This document shows, in pieces, positions 21,035 to 31,415 of a stretch of DNA of 64,000 nucleotides (its first letter is position 1; each line of letters starts with the position of its first letter). The stretch comes from Saccharomyces paradoxus (lineage: Eukaryota > Ascomycota > Saccharomycetes > Saccharomycetales > Saccharomycetaceae): assembly GCF_002079055.1 (NCBI RefSeq), contig NC_047495.1:62001-126000 (forward strand), written 5' to 3'. The notes under the pieces are model-generated. The model saw nothing but the letters and a program-made list of their open reading frames with translations. It was not told the DNA's origin and ran no database searches. A program made the translations under genes and the position numbers.

Positions 21035-21202
21035 TCATCTTTTTTCCAAGAAGCACCCAATGATAATAACTAAAATGAAAAGGATTTGCCATCTGTCAGC
21101 AACATCAGTGGTGTGAGCAATAAGAAATTCATTGCCTCCGTTGCCTTTGTCGCGTTCGTCATGTGTATCTTTCGTGATTTTAGCCTTATCAATGGGAATC
21201 AT
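21035..21202 (-). CDS. Small 55-codon frame with a C-terminal membrane anchor, overlapping the TPM2 stop
   Basis: The ATG overlaps the TPM2 TGA stop as ATGA (21202-21199), in the -1 frame. The peptide has a charged, Gly/Asp/Lys-rich first half. A transmembrane helix at about residues 39-51 (ILFILVIIIGCF) follows DVADRWQ, and the peptide ends in Leu-Glu-Lys-Arg. That is a tail-anchor layout. Against the S. cerevisiae sequence I remember, changes in the last 28 codons are only synonymous, while the first half varies more, which suggests a real protein. The ATG context is poor (T at -3). It could be translated by -1 frameshifting at the TPM2 end, giving a 216-residue fusion, or be a separate small gene. 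I know no name or function for it. Confidence 0.6.
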   Translation of the reverse strand: MIPIDKAKITKDTHDERDKGNGGNEFLIAHTTDVADRWQILFILVIIIGCFLEKR

Positions 21203-21684
21203 AAATTTTCCAATGAATTAGCAATTTCGTCCAGTTCCTTTTGAGCTTCTTCATATTTGCTTTGAAATTCTTCACATTTCTTTTCCCATTCGTCCCTTTC
21301 TTCCTCCAAAGCAATGATTTTTCTACCCATTTGCTCGGAGTTCAAATCTGCTTCTTTCAATTTATCCATTGCTTCCTTCAGTTTGGCTTCGCTATCCTCT
21401 AGCTGTTGCTCTAGATCCTGGTTCTTCTTGGTGTAGTTCTCGTTATTGGATCTTAAATTATTGGAGTCTTCAGCCAATTGCTTTGTATCAGCCAATTGGC
21501 TTTCTAACTTCTCCACTTCATTGTCGAGTTGTTCGTTTTTAGTCGACAAAGATTTGATCTCGTTTTCTTTTTCAGTGTTAGATTGCTCTAATTCCTTAAG
21601 CTGTTCTCTCAGCTCTTCATATTTTTCTTGCCATGATTCAGATTCTAATTTCAAGCTGTTCAATTTTTCCTTGATCTTCTCCAT
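21199..21684 (-). CDS. TPM2: Minor tropomyosin isoform
   Basis: Tpm2 is a coiled-coil dimer that coats formin-made actin cables. The 161-residue protein is an uninterrupted heptad pattern from MEKIKEKLNSLKLE to the C-terminus LENL, the usual length for Tpm2 (about four actin subunits). The first ATG is used. The final sense codons AAT TTA and the preceding A form the heptamer AAATTTA (21208-21202), a canonical -1 slippery sequence, immediately followed by TGA. The -1 frame opens five codons upstream of its ATG and continues 55 codons into a membrane-anchor peptide. Confidence 0.97.
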   Translation of the reverse strand: MEKIKEKLNSLKLESESWQEKYEELREQLKELEQSNTEKENEIKSLSTKNEQLDNEVEKLESQLADTKQLAEDSNNLRSNNENYTKKNQDLEQQLEDSEAKLKEAMDKLKEADLNSEQMGRKIIALEEERDEWEKKCEEFQSKYEEAQKELDEIANSLENL

Positions 21685-21921
21685 TTTCCTAATTGCTGTT
21701 ACAGTTGCTTTCTCAACCTCATAAGAAAAAAATTATTGGACTAATATTCCTTATGTTTACCTAGTTTTATATTATCCTATTATTGTTGAACCTATAACGT
21801 TTTCGTGGTATGTGACAATAATAAGTCAATTTCGATAAAAGATAACATCATTTCTACTTCTATTTTAAGAAAACTACTAAATCTACCTACGATACGTTTA
21901 TTGAAATACTCCGGTAGAAGA

Positions 21922-24762
21922 TCAAACCAAGGAGGTAAAATCTCTTCTTATAGTCTTTCTGGACACTTCATCTTGTTGGACAGAGGCCCAGATGTCATCT
22001 AAAGATAACAAGTTTTGGCCCAGCTTCTCTTTCTCCAAGTTGATGAACTTTTCTATCTTTTGTGGCTCGTCTGCTACAAACATTTGAAAAATTATCAGGG
22101 AAATACTCCTTAACGCCTTATGCAGATGGTCCCCTGTAGTGGTACCTTTCCTTGTGGCCTTCCGTGCCCATTGGTCAAAATTGTCCACATACCACTTCCA
22201 GATCGTGTCACGAACGATTTGATCTTGAGGTTTCTCGTTTTTGTTCAGCCTCTTTTTAAAGTTGTAATTGAATCCGAATAAAGCCAGTTCCATCCCGTCA
22301 GATTCAATATTAGAAGTGATAAAATTCAAAATCTTTTTCACGATGTCGGAATCTAAACAGAACCCTAGAGATTCAATTGCACCATTTTGAATCAATGTGG
22401 CAGTTTCGTCACTGTTTTGGTTATACAAATTATTAACATGGTTCATGATACCAGCACAGGAACTGCGTTTAACCAAATCGAATATTTTCTTCCACTGTTT
22501 GATATTTGAACAATGTTGAGATACCACAACAAGGATTGAATTCACTAATTCTAACGGCACACTCGAACGTGGGCCTTGTAATAGATGCTTGAAATAAATT
22601 TGGCACAATTCAGCACATTTTCCAGAGTTTTTGTTCATAAACAAGACTTGAGACATAACTTTCAACTCGTGAGGATTTGCACTTTTATCAAATTCACCAT
22701 GGGGCCAATCAATCTTATTGAAAAGGGGGATGACAATTTTTTTCTTCAAGAAGGATAGTAATTTAGAGCTTGTCAAACTTGCACGGTCGATCGTTTGAAG
22801 GACTTCCAATCCCTTGGAGAGAGGAGCCCAATATTTGGATGCAATCTTTGAGGAGGAAGAAGCAATATGGCTTAATATTTTACAGAGACCGAGCACATGA
22901 ATGGGATTCTGGAAATCTTCATCTCCAATAAATTGCGATAAGTCCAAGAAAATCTTCCAAAGATCGATTTCAGATAACGTTCCCTCAGTTAGTTTATCAT
23001 TAATCTTTGCATAGCACTCTTCGGATTCGTATGAAACGCGGTAATAACCTTGGGCCAAATGGTTAAGCACTAAGATAGGATAATCCAATTTCAAGGTTCT
23101 GTCTGTTAATAGTACATTATTAGTGTCCGCTTTACCATCTAACAGAACACCAAATAAGGGTACTTGATACGGGACATCTTCTAATTGGACCTTTTCTTCA
23201 CTGGACAATTGATTGATGAATCTATGTTGAGTCAATTTTGTTTGCGTTTTTCCATCTTTTTCTTCCAATTCGACCTTAACGACAGGTAAGCCTGGGGTTC
23301 TTGTCCATGATGAAACAAAGTTCGTAATATTTTGAGATTTCAAAGTTATTCCGATATGATTCCAGATATCCATGGGCTTAACACTTCTTTCATGAAAAGT
23401 TTGAGTATCTTCAAATACACTTTGCAGACCTTTTTGTAAATGAGATTCGCCTGTGGCTAATTGCAGGGACCTCAGCATGATGATACCCTTTGTGTATGCC
23501 TCAGGATCAAAGATATCAGAGGTCTGGGAGTCGATGCCAGTGTTTCGTTGTACAATCTGGAATATGCTTTTGCCATTGATATCTGACGCATCTCTGCACA
23601 TAGTCGGTTCCACTTGCTGTAGCAAATAAGGATCTGATGTCCAATAATGGGATAAGTCACCATTTTGTTCTAGTATATAGCATGCTAACCAAGTGGCGAA
23701 AGACTCATTAAACCAAAGAGACTCCCATGAGTCAAAAGATATGTAGTTGCCCATCCATTGATGGACCAATTCATGGACAATGAGTTGCTGCGCTTGTTCT
23801 CTGACGGATTCGTTGGCCAGGGCATTTGGTGGTATGAGTAGGTGGTTTAATTGAATGGTGATCATGCCAAAGTTCTCCATTGCCATGTCGCTTAAATATG
23901 GCAGTAGGACGAAATCTAACTTTTGCAAAGGGTATGAACAATTGAAATAAGATTCCAACAAAGGTAGATATTTCTGGACGGTATCTAAAGTGAAAGTTGC
24001 ATTGGCAATATCCCAAGGTGCATAAATGGAAACGGATATAGTTCTATCACCCTTCAATTTGACCTCTGTTTTTAAAAATTCCAAATCACCCATAGCAAAA
24101 CCAAATACGGAAGTTGTCATCAAAGGTGTCTTGGCAAATTTCACCAAGTGTTTTTGAGCATTGTCCAAGGCTTCGATACTCTCGACCGGAGTGTTAGAAA
24201 CGGCTTTATACTGCGAGTCCATTGCAATGTTCAATTGAAAAGTGGACTTGTTTGAAGGTTCGTCGACACATGGAAAAATATTGCTAGCCGAAAACGGTTG
24301 GCAGTGTGTAGCAACCACATGGTTATTGGCACTGCCCGTTTTGTGATCCATAAAATTCGTTTCGAAAATACCAAAAGTCTTATCGTGATGTGTCTTTATG
24401 TTACGGATTTTACCCACATATTGCACGGACAGAACCAAAGGGCATTCGTTGGACAATTGAATGGGGGATTCAGAATGGAAAATGGACCAGTGCTTTTCAA
24501 CATCTTGAGAAACCTTTAGATCAAAATTAGTAGCCCCCATGGTAGCATGTGCAGATAAGACGATCAAGTCCTTGGAATGTAACTTGAACTGGGTAAGACT
24601 ATCGTTGCTAGAAGCTAAAGTGGTGGAGTTCGAATTGAATTTCAAGTGGATTTTAGCGGAACCTTTGAAATTGGGTGACGACTGCTTAGGGTCAATGTCT
24701 AGGCACAATTCATAGTGACTAGGTACCACGGGGTTCTCCAAAGATAGCAGCTTATCAGACAT
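21922..24762 (-). CDS. TMA108: Ribosome-associated M1-family metallopeptidase-like protein
   Basis: Tma108 associates with ribosomes and binds nascent chains of selected mRNAs. The 946-residue protein is an M1 aminopeptidase fold. The zinc motif HELVH is at 330-334, with the third ligand Glu353 exactly 18 residues on (HEXXH-X18-E). The exopeptidase GAMEN motif reads MAMEN (about 293-297), with Met in place of Gly. The C-terminal ERAP1-like helical domain spans about 530-900. Zinc ligands are intact, but the changed GAMEN fits a role in substrate binding rather than ordinary aminopeptidase activity. The first ATG is used. Confidence 0.96.
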   Translation of the reverse strand: MSDKLLSLENPVVPSHYELCLDIDPKQSSPNFKGSAKIHLKFNSNSTTLASSNDSLTQFKLHSKDLIVLSAHATMGATNFDLKVSQDVEKHWSIFHSESPIQLSNECPLVLSVQYVGKIRNIKTHHDKTFGIFETNFMDHKTGSANNHVVATHCQPFSASNIFPCVDEPSNKSTFQLNIAMDSQYKAVSNTPVESIEALDNAQKHLVKFAKTPLMTTSVFGFAMGDLEFLKTEVKLKGDRTISVSIYAPWDIANATFTLDTVQKYLPLLESYFNCSYPLQKLDFVLLPYLSDMAMENFGMITIQLNHLLIPPNALANESVREQAQQLIVHELVHQWMGNYISFDSWESLWFNESFATWLACYILEQNGDLSHYWTSDPYLLQQVEPTMCRDASDINGKSIFQIVQRNTGIDSQTSDIFDPEAYTKGIIMLRSLQLATGESHLQKGLQSVFEDTQTFHERSVKPMDIWNHIGITLKSQNITNFVSSWTRTPGLPVVKVELEEKDGKTQTKLTQHRFINQLSSEEKVQLEDVPYQVPLFGVLLDGKADTNNVLLTDRTLKLDYPILVLNHLAQGYYRVSYESEECYAKINDKLTEGTLSEIDLWKIFLDLSQFIGDEDFQNPIHVLGLCKILSHIASSSSKIASKYWAPLSKGLEVLQTIDRASLTSSKLLSFLKKKIVIPLFNKIDWPHGEFDKSANPHELKVMSQVLFMNKNSGKCAELCQIYFKHLLQGPRSSVPLELVNSILVVVSQHCSNIKQWKKIFDLVKRSSCAGIMNHVNNLYNQNSDETATLIQNGAIESLGFCLDSDIVKKILNFITSNIESDGMELALFGFNYNFKKRLNKNEKPQDQIVRDTIWKWYVDNFDQWARKATRKGTTTGDHLHKALRSISLIIFQMFVADEPQKIEKFINLEKEKLGQNLLSLDDIWASVQQDEVSRKTIRRDFTSLV

Positions 24763-25594
24763 GATCGTTGGTGGCGGTCAGATTAGTGTTATAAATCTTT
24801 TACAACTCTTAAGACGTATTTTTTTCTATGGCATCAGGAAAGGTTCGATTGTAAAACTCGTTTTTCACTGAAAAATTACCGGTGAAATATCAAATAGGAA
24901 GGACCGAATTATACTATAATAAAGAACGACTAATATCCAAGATTACAACCAAGAGTGTTACCTCACTTGCTTAGGTGTCCTCAACGTGCACGAGGATTTT
25001 GATTTTTGTCCTGTGTGTGCTGATATGCTCTAACCAGTTTTGCTTCAACAAGTATATTGGCAAAACCAGGATTCGTAAATATATACATTTCATATAACAA
25101 GTGATAAGCTAAGAGATACAATGTACAGACGGATACATTGGTGCAGAAATCTACGAATGTCATATTGAACTGGTATCCTTATAGGATTCACGGATTCCCC
25201 AACATGATTGGCATACTCGTAGTAGGGCATGGGATGTTAAGGCGTCCACCCCTCGTCACTAGTAATCTGTGGTCATCACAATCACTAGCAGTGACAATAG
25301 CACAGCGACCAGTCTTGTTCCACTCTCCTGCTTGCATTGTGTTTGAAAGATGGATCGTCAGGAGCCGCAACAACCAATAGTGTAGTGCTATTCGCAGAAG
25401 CACAAGCTCGCCGGTGGCCCGTGTGGGTTAAGGGAGGAGTTTGTTGACCCTTATTTTGTCGAATTCCTTGAAGAGGAGTATATATAAGGGGAGACGGCTC
25501 TTGCTAAAGTCTTGCTTCTTTATTATTTCTTGAAACAAAGGGTATTTTTGATCGGGCAGTAACGTTAATCAATTAATAAAGCAAGGAGATAAAT
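24763..25594. promoter_or_regulatory. TMA108-OM45 divergent promoter with stress and respiratory elements
   Basis: The OM45 side has a TATA box (TATATAAG) at 25481-25488 overlapping a stress element AGGGG at 25487-25491. A second stress element in reverse (CCCCT) lies at about 25248-25252, and a CCAAT box for Hap2/3/4/5 at 25374-25378. They fit strong induction of OM45 on non-fermentable carbon and under stress. I saw no gene in the 832 nt. Confidence 0.6.
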
Positions 25595-26776
25595 ATGTCA
25601 TCAAGGATAATCGTCGGCAGTGCAGCATTGGCAGCTGCCATCACAGCTAGCATCATGGTCAGGGAACAGAAAGCCAAGGGCCAGAGAAGAGAGGGCAACG
25701 TTTCCGTTTGCTACAACAACCAGGAGTATGGCACCTCAGCACCTCCACAGTGGGGAAAGCTGCATAATATAAAGCAAGGTATAAAGGAAGATGCCTTGTC
25801 GTTAAAAGACGCGCTGCTGGGTGCATCTCAGAAGGCTAGGGAAGAAGCGCCAGAAGTAGCCAAGCGTGTGATATCGCCAGAAGAGGATGCCCAGACACGC
25901 AAGCAACTTGGTCAAAAAGCCAAGGACTCCTCCTCGCAAAGCATCTTCAATTGGGGGTTCAGCGAGGCGGAGAGAAGGAAAGCTATAGCCATCGGAGAGT
26001 TTGATACTGCCAAGAAGCGCTTCGAAGAGGCAGTAGATCGTAACGAGAAGGAGCTCTTGTCCACTGTGATGAGAGAAAAGAAGGCCGCTCTGGACAGGGC
26101 ATCTATTGAGTACGAAAGGTACGGGAAAGCCAGGGACTTCAACGAGCTTTCGGACAAGCTAGACCAACAGGAAAGGAACAGTAATCCTTTGAAGCGTCTA
26201 TTGAAGAGTAACACGGGCGACGCTAACACCGAAGAAGCCGCTGCAAGAAGTGTACAAGGCTGGGGTGAGACGGCCCAGGAGTTTGGTAGAGAGGAGTTGG
26301 AGGAGGCCAAGAGAAATGCCTCTTCAGAGCCTAGCGAGGCACAAAGGCGTCTTGACGAGCTGAAGAAGATCAAGGAGAAGGGCTGGTTTGGTTACAACAA
26401 AGGGGAACAAAGCGAGCAACAGATTGCTGAAAGAGTAGCCAGAGGTTTAGAAGGATGGGGCGAAACGGCTGCTCAATTATCCAAGGATGAAATGGACGAC
26501 TTGAGATGGAATTATGAAAATTCGAAGAAACAACTGGACAAGAACGTATCTGATGCAATGGACTCGTTATCTAAGGCCAAGGAGGACTTGAAACAGTACG
26601 GTAGCCATTGGTGGTCTGGATGGACATCCAAGGTCGACAATGACAAGCAGGCTTTAAAAGATGAGGCCCAAAAGAAGTACGATGAAGCATTGAAAAAGTA
26701 CGATGATGCCAAGAACAAATTCAAAGAGTGGAATGATAAGGGTGATGGTAAATTCTGGAGCTCGAAAAAGGACTAG
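25595..26776 (+). CDS. OM45: Major mitochondrial outer-membrane protein of 45 kDa
   Basis: Om45 is an abundant outer-membrane protein found with porin and Om14. The 393-residue protein starts with a hydrophobic helix at about 5-22 ([18 protein letters not shown]), the N-terminal membrane anchor. It continues as a highly charged Lys/Glu-rich helical domain with repeats built on GWGETA (near 225, again near 290) and W-rich segments. Its promoter carries TATA, stress and CCAAT elements. The first ATG is used. Confidence 0.97.
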   Translation: MSSRIIVGSAALAAAITASIMVREQKAKGQRREGNVSVCYNNQEYGTSAPPQWGKLHNIKQGIKEDALSLKDALLGASQKAREEAPEVAKRVISPEEDAQTRKQLGQKAKDSSSQSIFNWGFSEAERRKAIAIGEFDTAKKRFEEAVDRNEKELLSTVMREKKAALDRASIEYERYGKARDFNELSDKLDQQERNSNPLKRLLKSNTGDANTEEAAARSVQGWGETAQEFGREELEEAKRNASSEPSEAQRRLDELKKIKEKGWFGYNKGEQSEQQIAERVARGLEGWGETAAQLSKDEMDDLRWNYENSKKQLDKNVSDAMDSLSKAKEDLKQYGSHWWSGWTSKVDNDKQALKDEAQKKYDEALKKYDDAKNKFKEWNDKGDGKFWSSKKD

Positions 26777-27049
26777 TTAGTTAGCTAATTGTAACGGGCT
26801 GTCCCCGCCTAACATATATACATATTCACATGTTTCCCTTTTTTTATATTTGAAATCATACATGATCTTTGCTGATTAGGGAACGGAAACGATGTAAATA
26901 GCGGTATTGTTGGGGTATACGTGAATACATAAAGACCGTTATATATCTATATATATATATATATATGGAAAAAAAAGATTTAGATGAATTTTAAAGTGAG
27001 AGAAATAAGAAGGTTGAAGAAATGAACTATCATAACCCTCCTTCTTTCT
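26777..27049. other. OM45-VHS2 convergent intergenic region
   Basis: This holds two facing terminators. A TA-dinucleotide run lies at about 26948-26965, next to TATATA efficiency elements. Confidence 0.5.
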
Positions 27050-28357
27050 TTATTTGGTTCCGTCTGGGTTCATAGAGGTTATTGTGGAGTTTGAATTTGA
27101 TTTTGAACCTGGATTTGAGTTTGAAAACGTAGGACTATTTTTGTCGTTATTATTAATATTATTCTTGTGTTTATTAGTATTATGGTGATTATCATTAATC
27201 ATGTTGGCAATCGATGGTGGTTGTGCCAATTGCGACTGCAATTTTTGCTTTAGGTTGAGTTTATCTCTTTCAACCATAGTATTGTCCTCCTCTTCGGACG
27301 AAAACCCTTCACTACCACTGGACTCAATATGGAACTTGGATTTAGGTTTCCCGATCATAATGTTGGCAACACTTCCCGGCCTGTTGCTGTTTCTTCTTGA
27401 ACGGGCGTTCCCAGAGGGTGACCTTTGTTGTTTAAGCAAGTACTGTTGATTTGATGGCGACCTGGATAGTGCAGCCCCTGTACTGTTTCCCGCGCTGGTT
27501 CCATTGGCGTTGTTAATCGTTGTGTTAGAGTAACGTCTAGATATGATGAAAGGGTTAGTGAAATTCATATGTTGAGGTGGCGATGCCGAAGCTGATGGAG
27601 GGGAAGGCAGATGAGAAGGGGAGTTCAAAAGTGACGACGAAAACGAGTAGTGACCTTGCATAGGGGGTCTTCTCAAGGGGTTCGCAGTGGATGGTGTTGA
27701 TGTCGTATTACTAACGTTGTTGCTGTTGTCATCGGATAACATATCAGCGTAGGAATAAAATCTTAATAGTCTTGAACCGTGGTCATTAGGAGATCTCGGA
27801 TGCGCAGGCGACGTTTCGTTATCAAAAGATTGTGAGGAAAGACTCCTTGTCCTACCTAGGGCTCTATCCAGGCCGATGGTAGATGGCCTTCTTGAATACA
27901 CCATATCTACATCATCGAGTCCAGTCGTGTCGTCGGTCACAATAGAACAACCAGCGTCTAATGCAGGAGGGACGAAATTCTCTAAGGTACGACGGTGATC
28001 CAGCGGAGTCTGTACAACAAAATCAGGATTGTATGTCTGGTACGATGCTATCGACTCATTCGTCCTAGAAGGTTGCAAATGTAGATTCACTGCAGACGAT
28101 CTCTGGCTTAAGTTATGGAAGTTCCTATTACTAGAATTATTATGATTGAACAAGCTGGTCCTGCTGCTCTGCCTGGAGAGAGAGTTCGCAGCATTATTCG
28201 ACACCGTTTTATAAAGATATGATGGATCCTCTACGTTTCTTTCAAAAATCATAGAGCTCTCGCTCATGGAGGGGGAAGGTGGCATATAAGTATTGTCGTT
28301 CTCCGTCTGTGCCGCCTCGTGGGTGCCGTGATCTTGGCTATTGTTGCTGATGTCCAT
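27050..28357 (-). CDS. VHS2: Vhs2, cytoplasmic phosphoprotein of septin and cell-cycle control
   Basis: Vhs2 is a high-copy suppressor of the sis2 hal3 G1/S block and helps septin stability; its paralogue is Mlf3. The 435-residue protein is disordered, with many Ser/Thr/Pro-rich stretches (for example around SPSHLPSPPS) and a poly-Asn/Lys tail (about 400-435). There is no catalytic domain. I start at the ATG complementary to 28355-28357; the frame continues upstream only from a TTG. Confidence 0.94.
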   Translation of the reverse strand: MDISNNSQDHGTHEAAQTENDNTYMPPSPSMSESSMIFERNVEDPSYLYKTVSNNAANSLSRQSSRTSLFNHNNSSNRNFHNLSQRSSAVNLHLQPSRTNESIASYQTYNPDFVVQTPLDHRRTLENFVPPALDAGCSIVTDDTTGLDDVDMVYSRRPSTIGLDRALGRTRSLSSQSFDNETSPAHPRSPNDHGSRLLRFYSYADMLSDDNSNNVSNTTSTPSTANPLRRPPMQGHYSFSSSLLNSPSHLPSPPSASASPPQHMNFTNPFIISRRYSNTTINNANGTSAGNSTGAALSRSPSNQQYLLKQQRSPSGNARSRRNSNRPGSVANIMIGKPKSKFHIESSGSEGFSSEEEDNTMVERDKLNLKQKLQSQLAQPPSIANMINDNHHNTNKHKNNINNNDKNSPTFSNSNPGSKSNSNSTITSMNPDGTK

Positions 28358-29101
28358 CTTTGCCGTGTGCGTTTGCTCTGCTTGAAGGTACTCTATCACC
28401 AAAGCTTTCCAGATCACCCTTTTACGCCTCAAGAAATTACCTATCACCAAAGGGTGAGTTGAGTCTGATACTGTTTGTTAATCACCTCACGACTGTTGCA
28501 ACATTAATATGGCGCCCACCCCGTGTTACGTGATGAAAATAAAGATGATAAAGCGATAGCGTAGATAATACCGTTTCAACACCCTTTGTAAACCAACTAC
28601 TGACAACACATCGCTCAATAACATTATATTCAGCATTCAAGAAGGTAGCAAGGATAGCCACGATACCTACATCGGCAGTGTTGTTAAACTTGATATCAAC
28701 AACTATTTCTATGTCACCGCACACGGGTAGAATTACTTCCACAGTTTTTCTCACCTATATAAAGTGAAAAAGTTTTTGATACGTTTTCCTCCACTTGGTT
28801 TAATTACATACCTGTTGAATTTAAAAGAGGAACGTTCAGTTGACCATAATTGAATACTCTGGGGCTTGCAAGAACTTGATGCTTTGATGAAGGTGTCTTA
28901 CGTTCTATGTGCTGAAAAGAGTTAATTATGGAACAGTTTGTCACACCTTTCACGCAGGTCAATGTTGTCATGTTTGTAAGGATACAAGTGCGACTTGGTC
29001 TGCGACATACTGCTATTGGGTAGTGAATTTTTATTTTTTTTTTTTTCGTTTTCTTTTTTTTCTTTTCTGTTTCTTCCATTTACTTTTTTGTTAGATTTAC
29101 C
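28358..29101. promoter_or_regulatory. VHS2 promoter and upstream region of snR68
   Basis: The left part is the VHS2 promoter. A TATATAA lies at 28756-28762. A pyrimidine-rich tract at about 29030-29080 (long T runs) directly precedes snR68, as is common in snoRNA promoters. A minus-strand 91-codon ATG frame (28804-29079) gets its Lys-rich N-terminus from that tract. It lies where I vaguely recall S. cerevisiae YIL134C-A, and I consider it doubtful. Confidence 0.45.
28804..29079 (-). CDS. Doubtful 91-codon hypothetical frame
   Basis: This frame is open from an ATG but has little coding character. Residues 5-17 are almost all Lys/Thr because the opposite strand is a T-rich snoRNA promoter tract, and the rest has no recognisable domain. 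A small gene YIL134C-A is annotated between VHS2 and FLX1 in S. cerevisiae, and this may or may not correspond to it. Confidence 0.15.
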   Translation of the reverse strand: MEETEKKKKKTKKKKIKIHYPIAVCRRPSRTCILTNMTTLTCVKGVTNCSIINSFQHIERKTPSSKHQVLASPRVFNYGQLNVPLLNSTGM

Positions 29102-29237
29102 ATGATGAGCATTTATTTTACTGCGTTATCGTATTGATGGGGGCTGTTTAAGTACAGTGTTGTTCTATAATCTATATTCATTTATATTTTATATTTCTTA
29201 CCAAGGAAATTGACTTTTAACAGATTTGCTGAAAGGT
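29102..29237 (+). ncRNA. SNR68: Box C/D snoRNA snR68 (25S rRNA A2640 2'-O-methylation guide)
   Basis: Box C ATGATGA is at 29102-29108 and box D CTGA at 29229-29232. The flanks can form a short terminal stem (ACC with GGT). An internal D' box TTGA at 29134-29137 is preceded by the 12-nt guide 29121-29132. That guide is perfectly complementary to 25S rRNA (ACGATAACGCAG). The fifth base upstream of D' pairs with the A that I index as A2640, the known snR68 target. Position and length (148 nt before the FLX1 ATG, 136 nt long) match what I remember of S. cerevisiae. The exact ends are estimates. Confidence 0.85.
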
Positions 29238-29385
29238 TCATCTTACAAAAAAATTGGAAAACTTGAACTGAGAAAAAGAAAAAAGTGAAAGAGTATGTGA
29301 AGAGTAGTAGCTCCCATACAAATACACATACTATCTTGTCTTTGTACTTTGGACAACCAGCACGCAGCAGGAAGCTCTTGATAAT

Positions 29386-30321
29386 ATGGTAGATCACCAG
29401 TGGACGCCATTACAGAAGGAGGTTATCTCAGGCTTGTCTGCGGGATCCATCACCACATTGGTAGTACACCCATTAGATTTACTCAAGGTTCGTTTGCAGT
29501 TATCTGCTACAAGTGCACAAAAGGTCCATTATGGCCCATCTATGGTAATCAAAGAGGTTATACGTTCGTCGGCGAGTACCGGGCATAGTGTTATAAACGA
29601 ACTGTATCGCGGATTAAGCATAAATTTATTTGGAAATGCCATTGCATGGGGGGTTTATTTCGGTTTATATGGTGTCACGAAAGAACTGATTTACAAATCA
29701 GTGACAAAGCCAGGGCAAACACAGTTTAAAGGCGTCGGTAATGACCATAAGATGAATTCGCTCATCTATTTGTCTGCTGGCGCTTCCAGTGGGTTAATGA
29801 CTGCCATTTTGACAAATCCTATCTGGGTTATAAAGACAAGAATAATGTCTACAAGTAAAGGTGCCCAAGGAGCGTACACTTCTATGTACAATGGTGTGCA
29901 ACAATTGTTACGAACTGATGGCCTACAGGGCCTATGGAAGGGCCTTGTACCTGCACTATTTGGTGTTTCGCAGGGCGCTTTGTATTTTACAGTTTACGAT
30001 ACTTTAAAGCAAAGAAAATTGCGACGGAAGAGCCAAAATGGGCAGGACAATCACTTAACGAACCTTGAGACCATTGAAATCACATCGTTGGGGAAAATGA
30101 TTTCCGTCACTTTGGTTTACCCTTTTCAATTATTAAAATCAAACTTGCAAAGTTTTAAGGCCAATGAGCAAAAATTCAAGCTCTTTCCTTTGATAAAATT
30201 AATCATTGCTAATGACGGCTTTGTTGGACTTTATAAGGGTTTATCCGCAAACTTATTGCGAGCTGTTCCATCCACTTGCATTACGTTTTGCGTTTATGAG
30301 AACCTTAAACATAGGCTGTAG
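29386..30321 (+). CDS. FLX1: Mitochondrial FAD carrier
   Basis: Flx1 is an inner-membrane carrier needed for FAD/FMN balance in mitochondria. The 311-residue protein has the three-repeat mitochondrial carrier layout with six helices. The first signature is canonical (PLDLLK at 29-34). The second reads PIWVIK (145-150) with Trp in place of the acid, and the third PFQLLK (246-251) with Gln in place of the acid. Such changes are typical of the folate/FAD carrier branch. The ATG at 29386 gives the family length. It is convergent with RPL16A. Confidence 0.96.
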   Translation: MVDHQWTPLQKEVISGLSAGSITTLVVHPLDLLKVRLQLSATSAQKVHYGPSMVIKEVIRSSASTGHSVINELYRGLSINLFGNAIAWGVYFGLYGVTKELIYKSVTKPGQTQFKGVGNDHKMNSLIYLSAGASSGLMTAILTNPIWVIKTRIMSTSKGAQGAYTSMYNGVQQLLRTDGLQGLWKGLVPALFGVSQGALYFTVYDTLKQRKLRRKSQNGQDNHLTNLETIEITSLGKMISVTLVYPFQLLKSNLQSFKANEQKFKLFPLIKLIIANDGFVGLYKGLSANLLRAVPSTCITFCVYENLKHRL

Positions 30322-30519
30322 TAAAGCGTATATTATAAATTTAGTTTCTTGTAAATATCAAAGGATAAACAAAAATAGAAAATATAGGGAAAAAAAAAGA
30401 AAGATAACTTAAATAGTAAAGGGGGAGGGATGGTTTCTTCGGTTTTTTATTATTTCTAAAAAATATCTGTGATTATATTACAAAATGTAAAGTATTAAAG
30501 AAAAACTATTTTAAATTTC

Positions 30520-31415
<896 letters not shown>

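Noticed and set aside
28482-28811. ATG-less 90-codon minus frame preceded by TATATAG, with a GTATGT 57 nt upstream, resembling a small intron
   Set aside because: No TACTAAC-like branch site, near the lower size limit for yeast introns, and splicing from the upstream frame would enter a different frame that stops quickly.
29180-29190. Perfect 11-bp origin core match ATTTATATTTT inside snR68
   Set aside because: A few such matches are expected by chance in 64 kb of AT-rich DNA, and this one lies inside a snoRNA gene.
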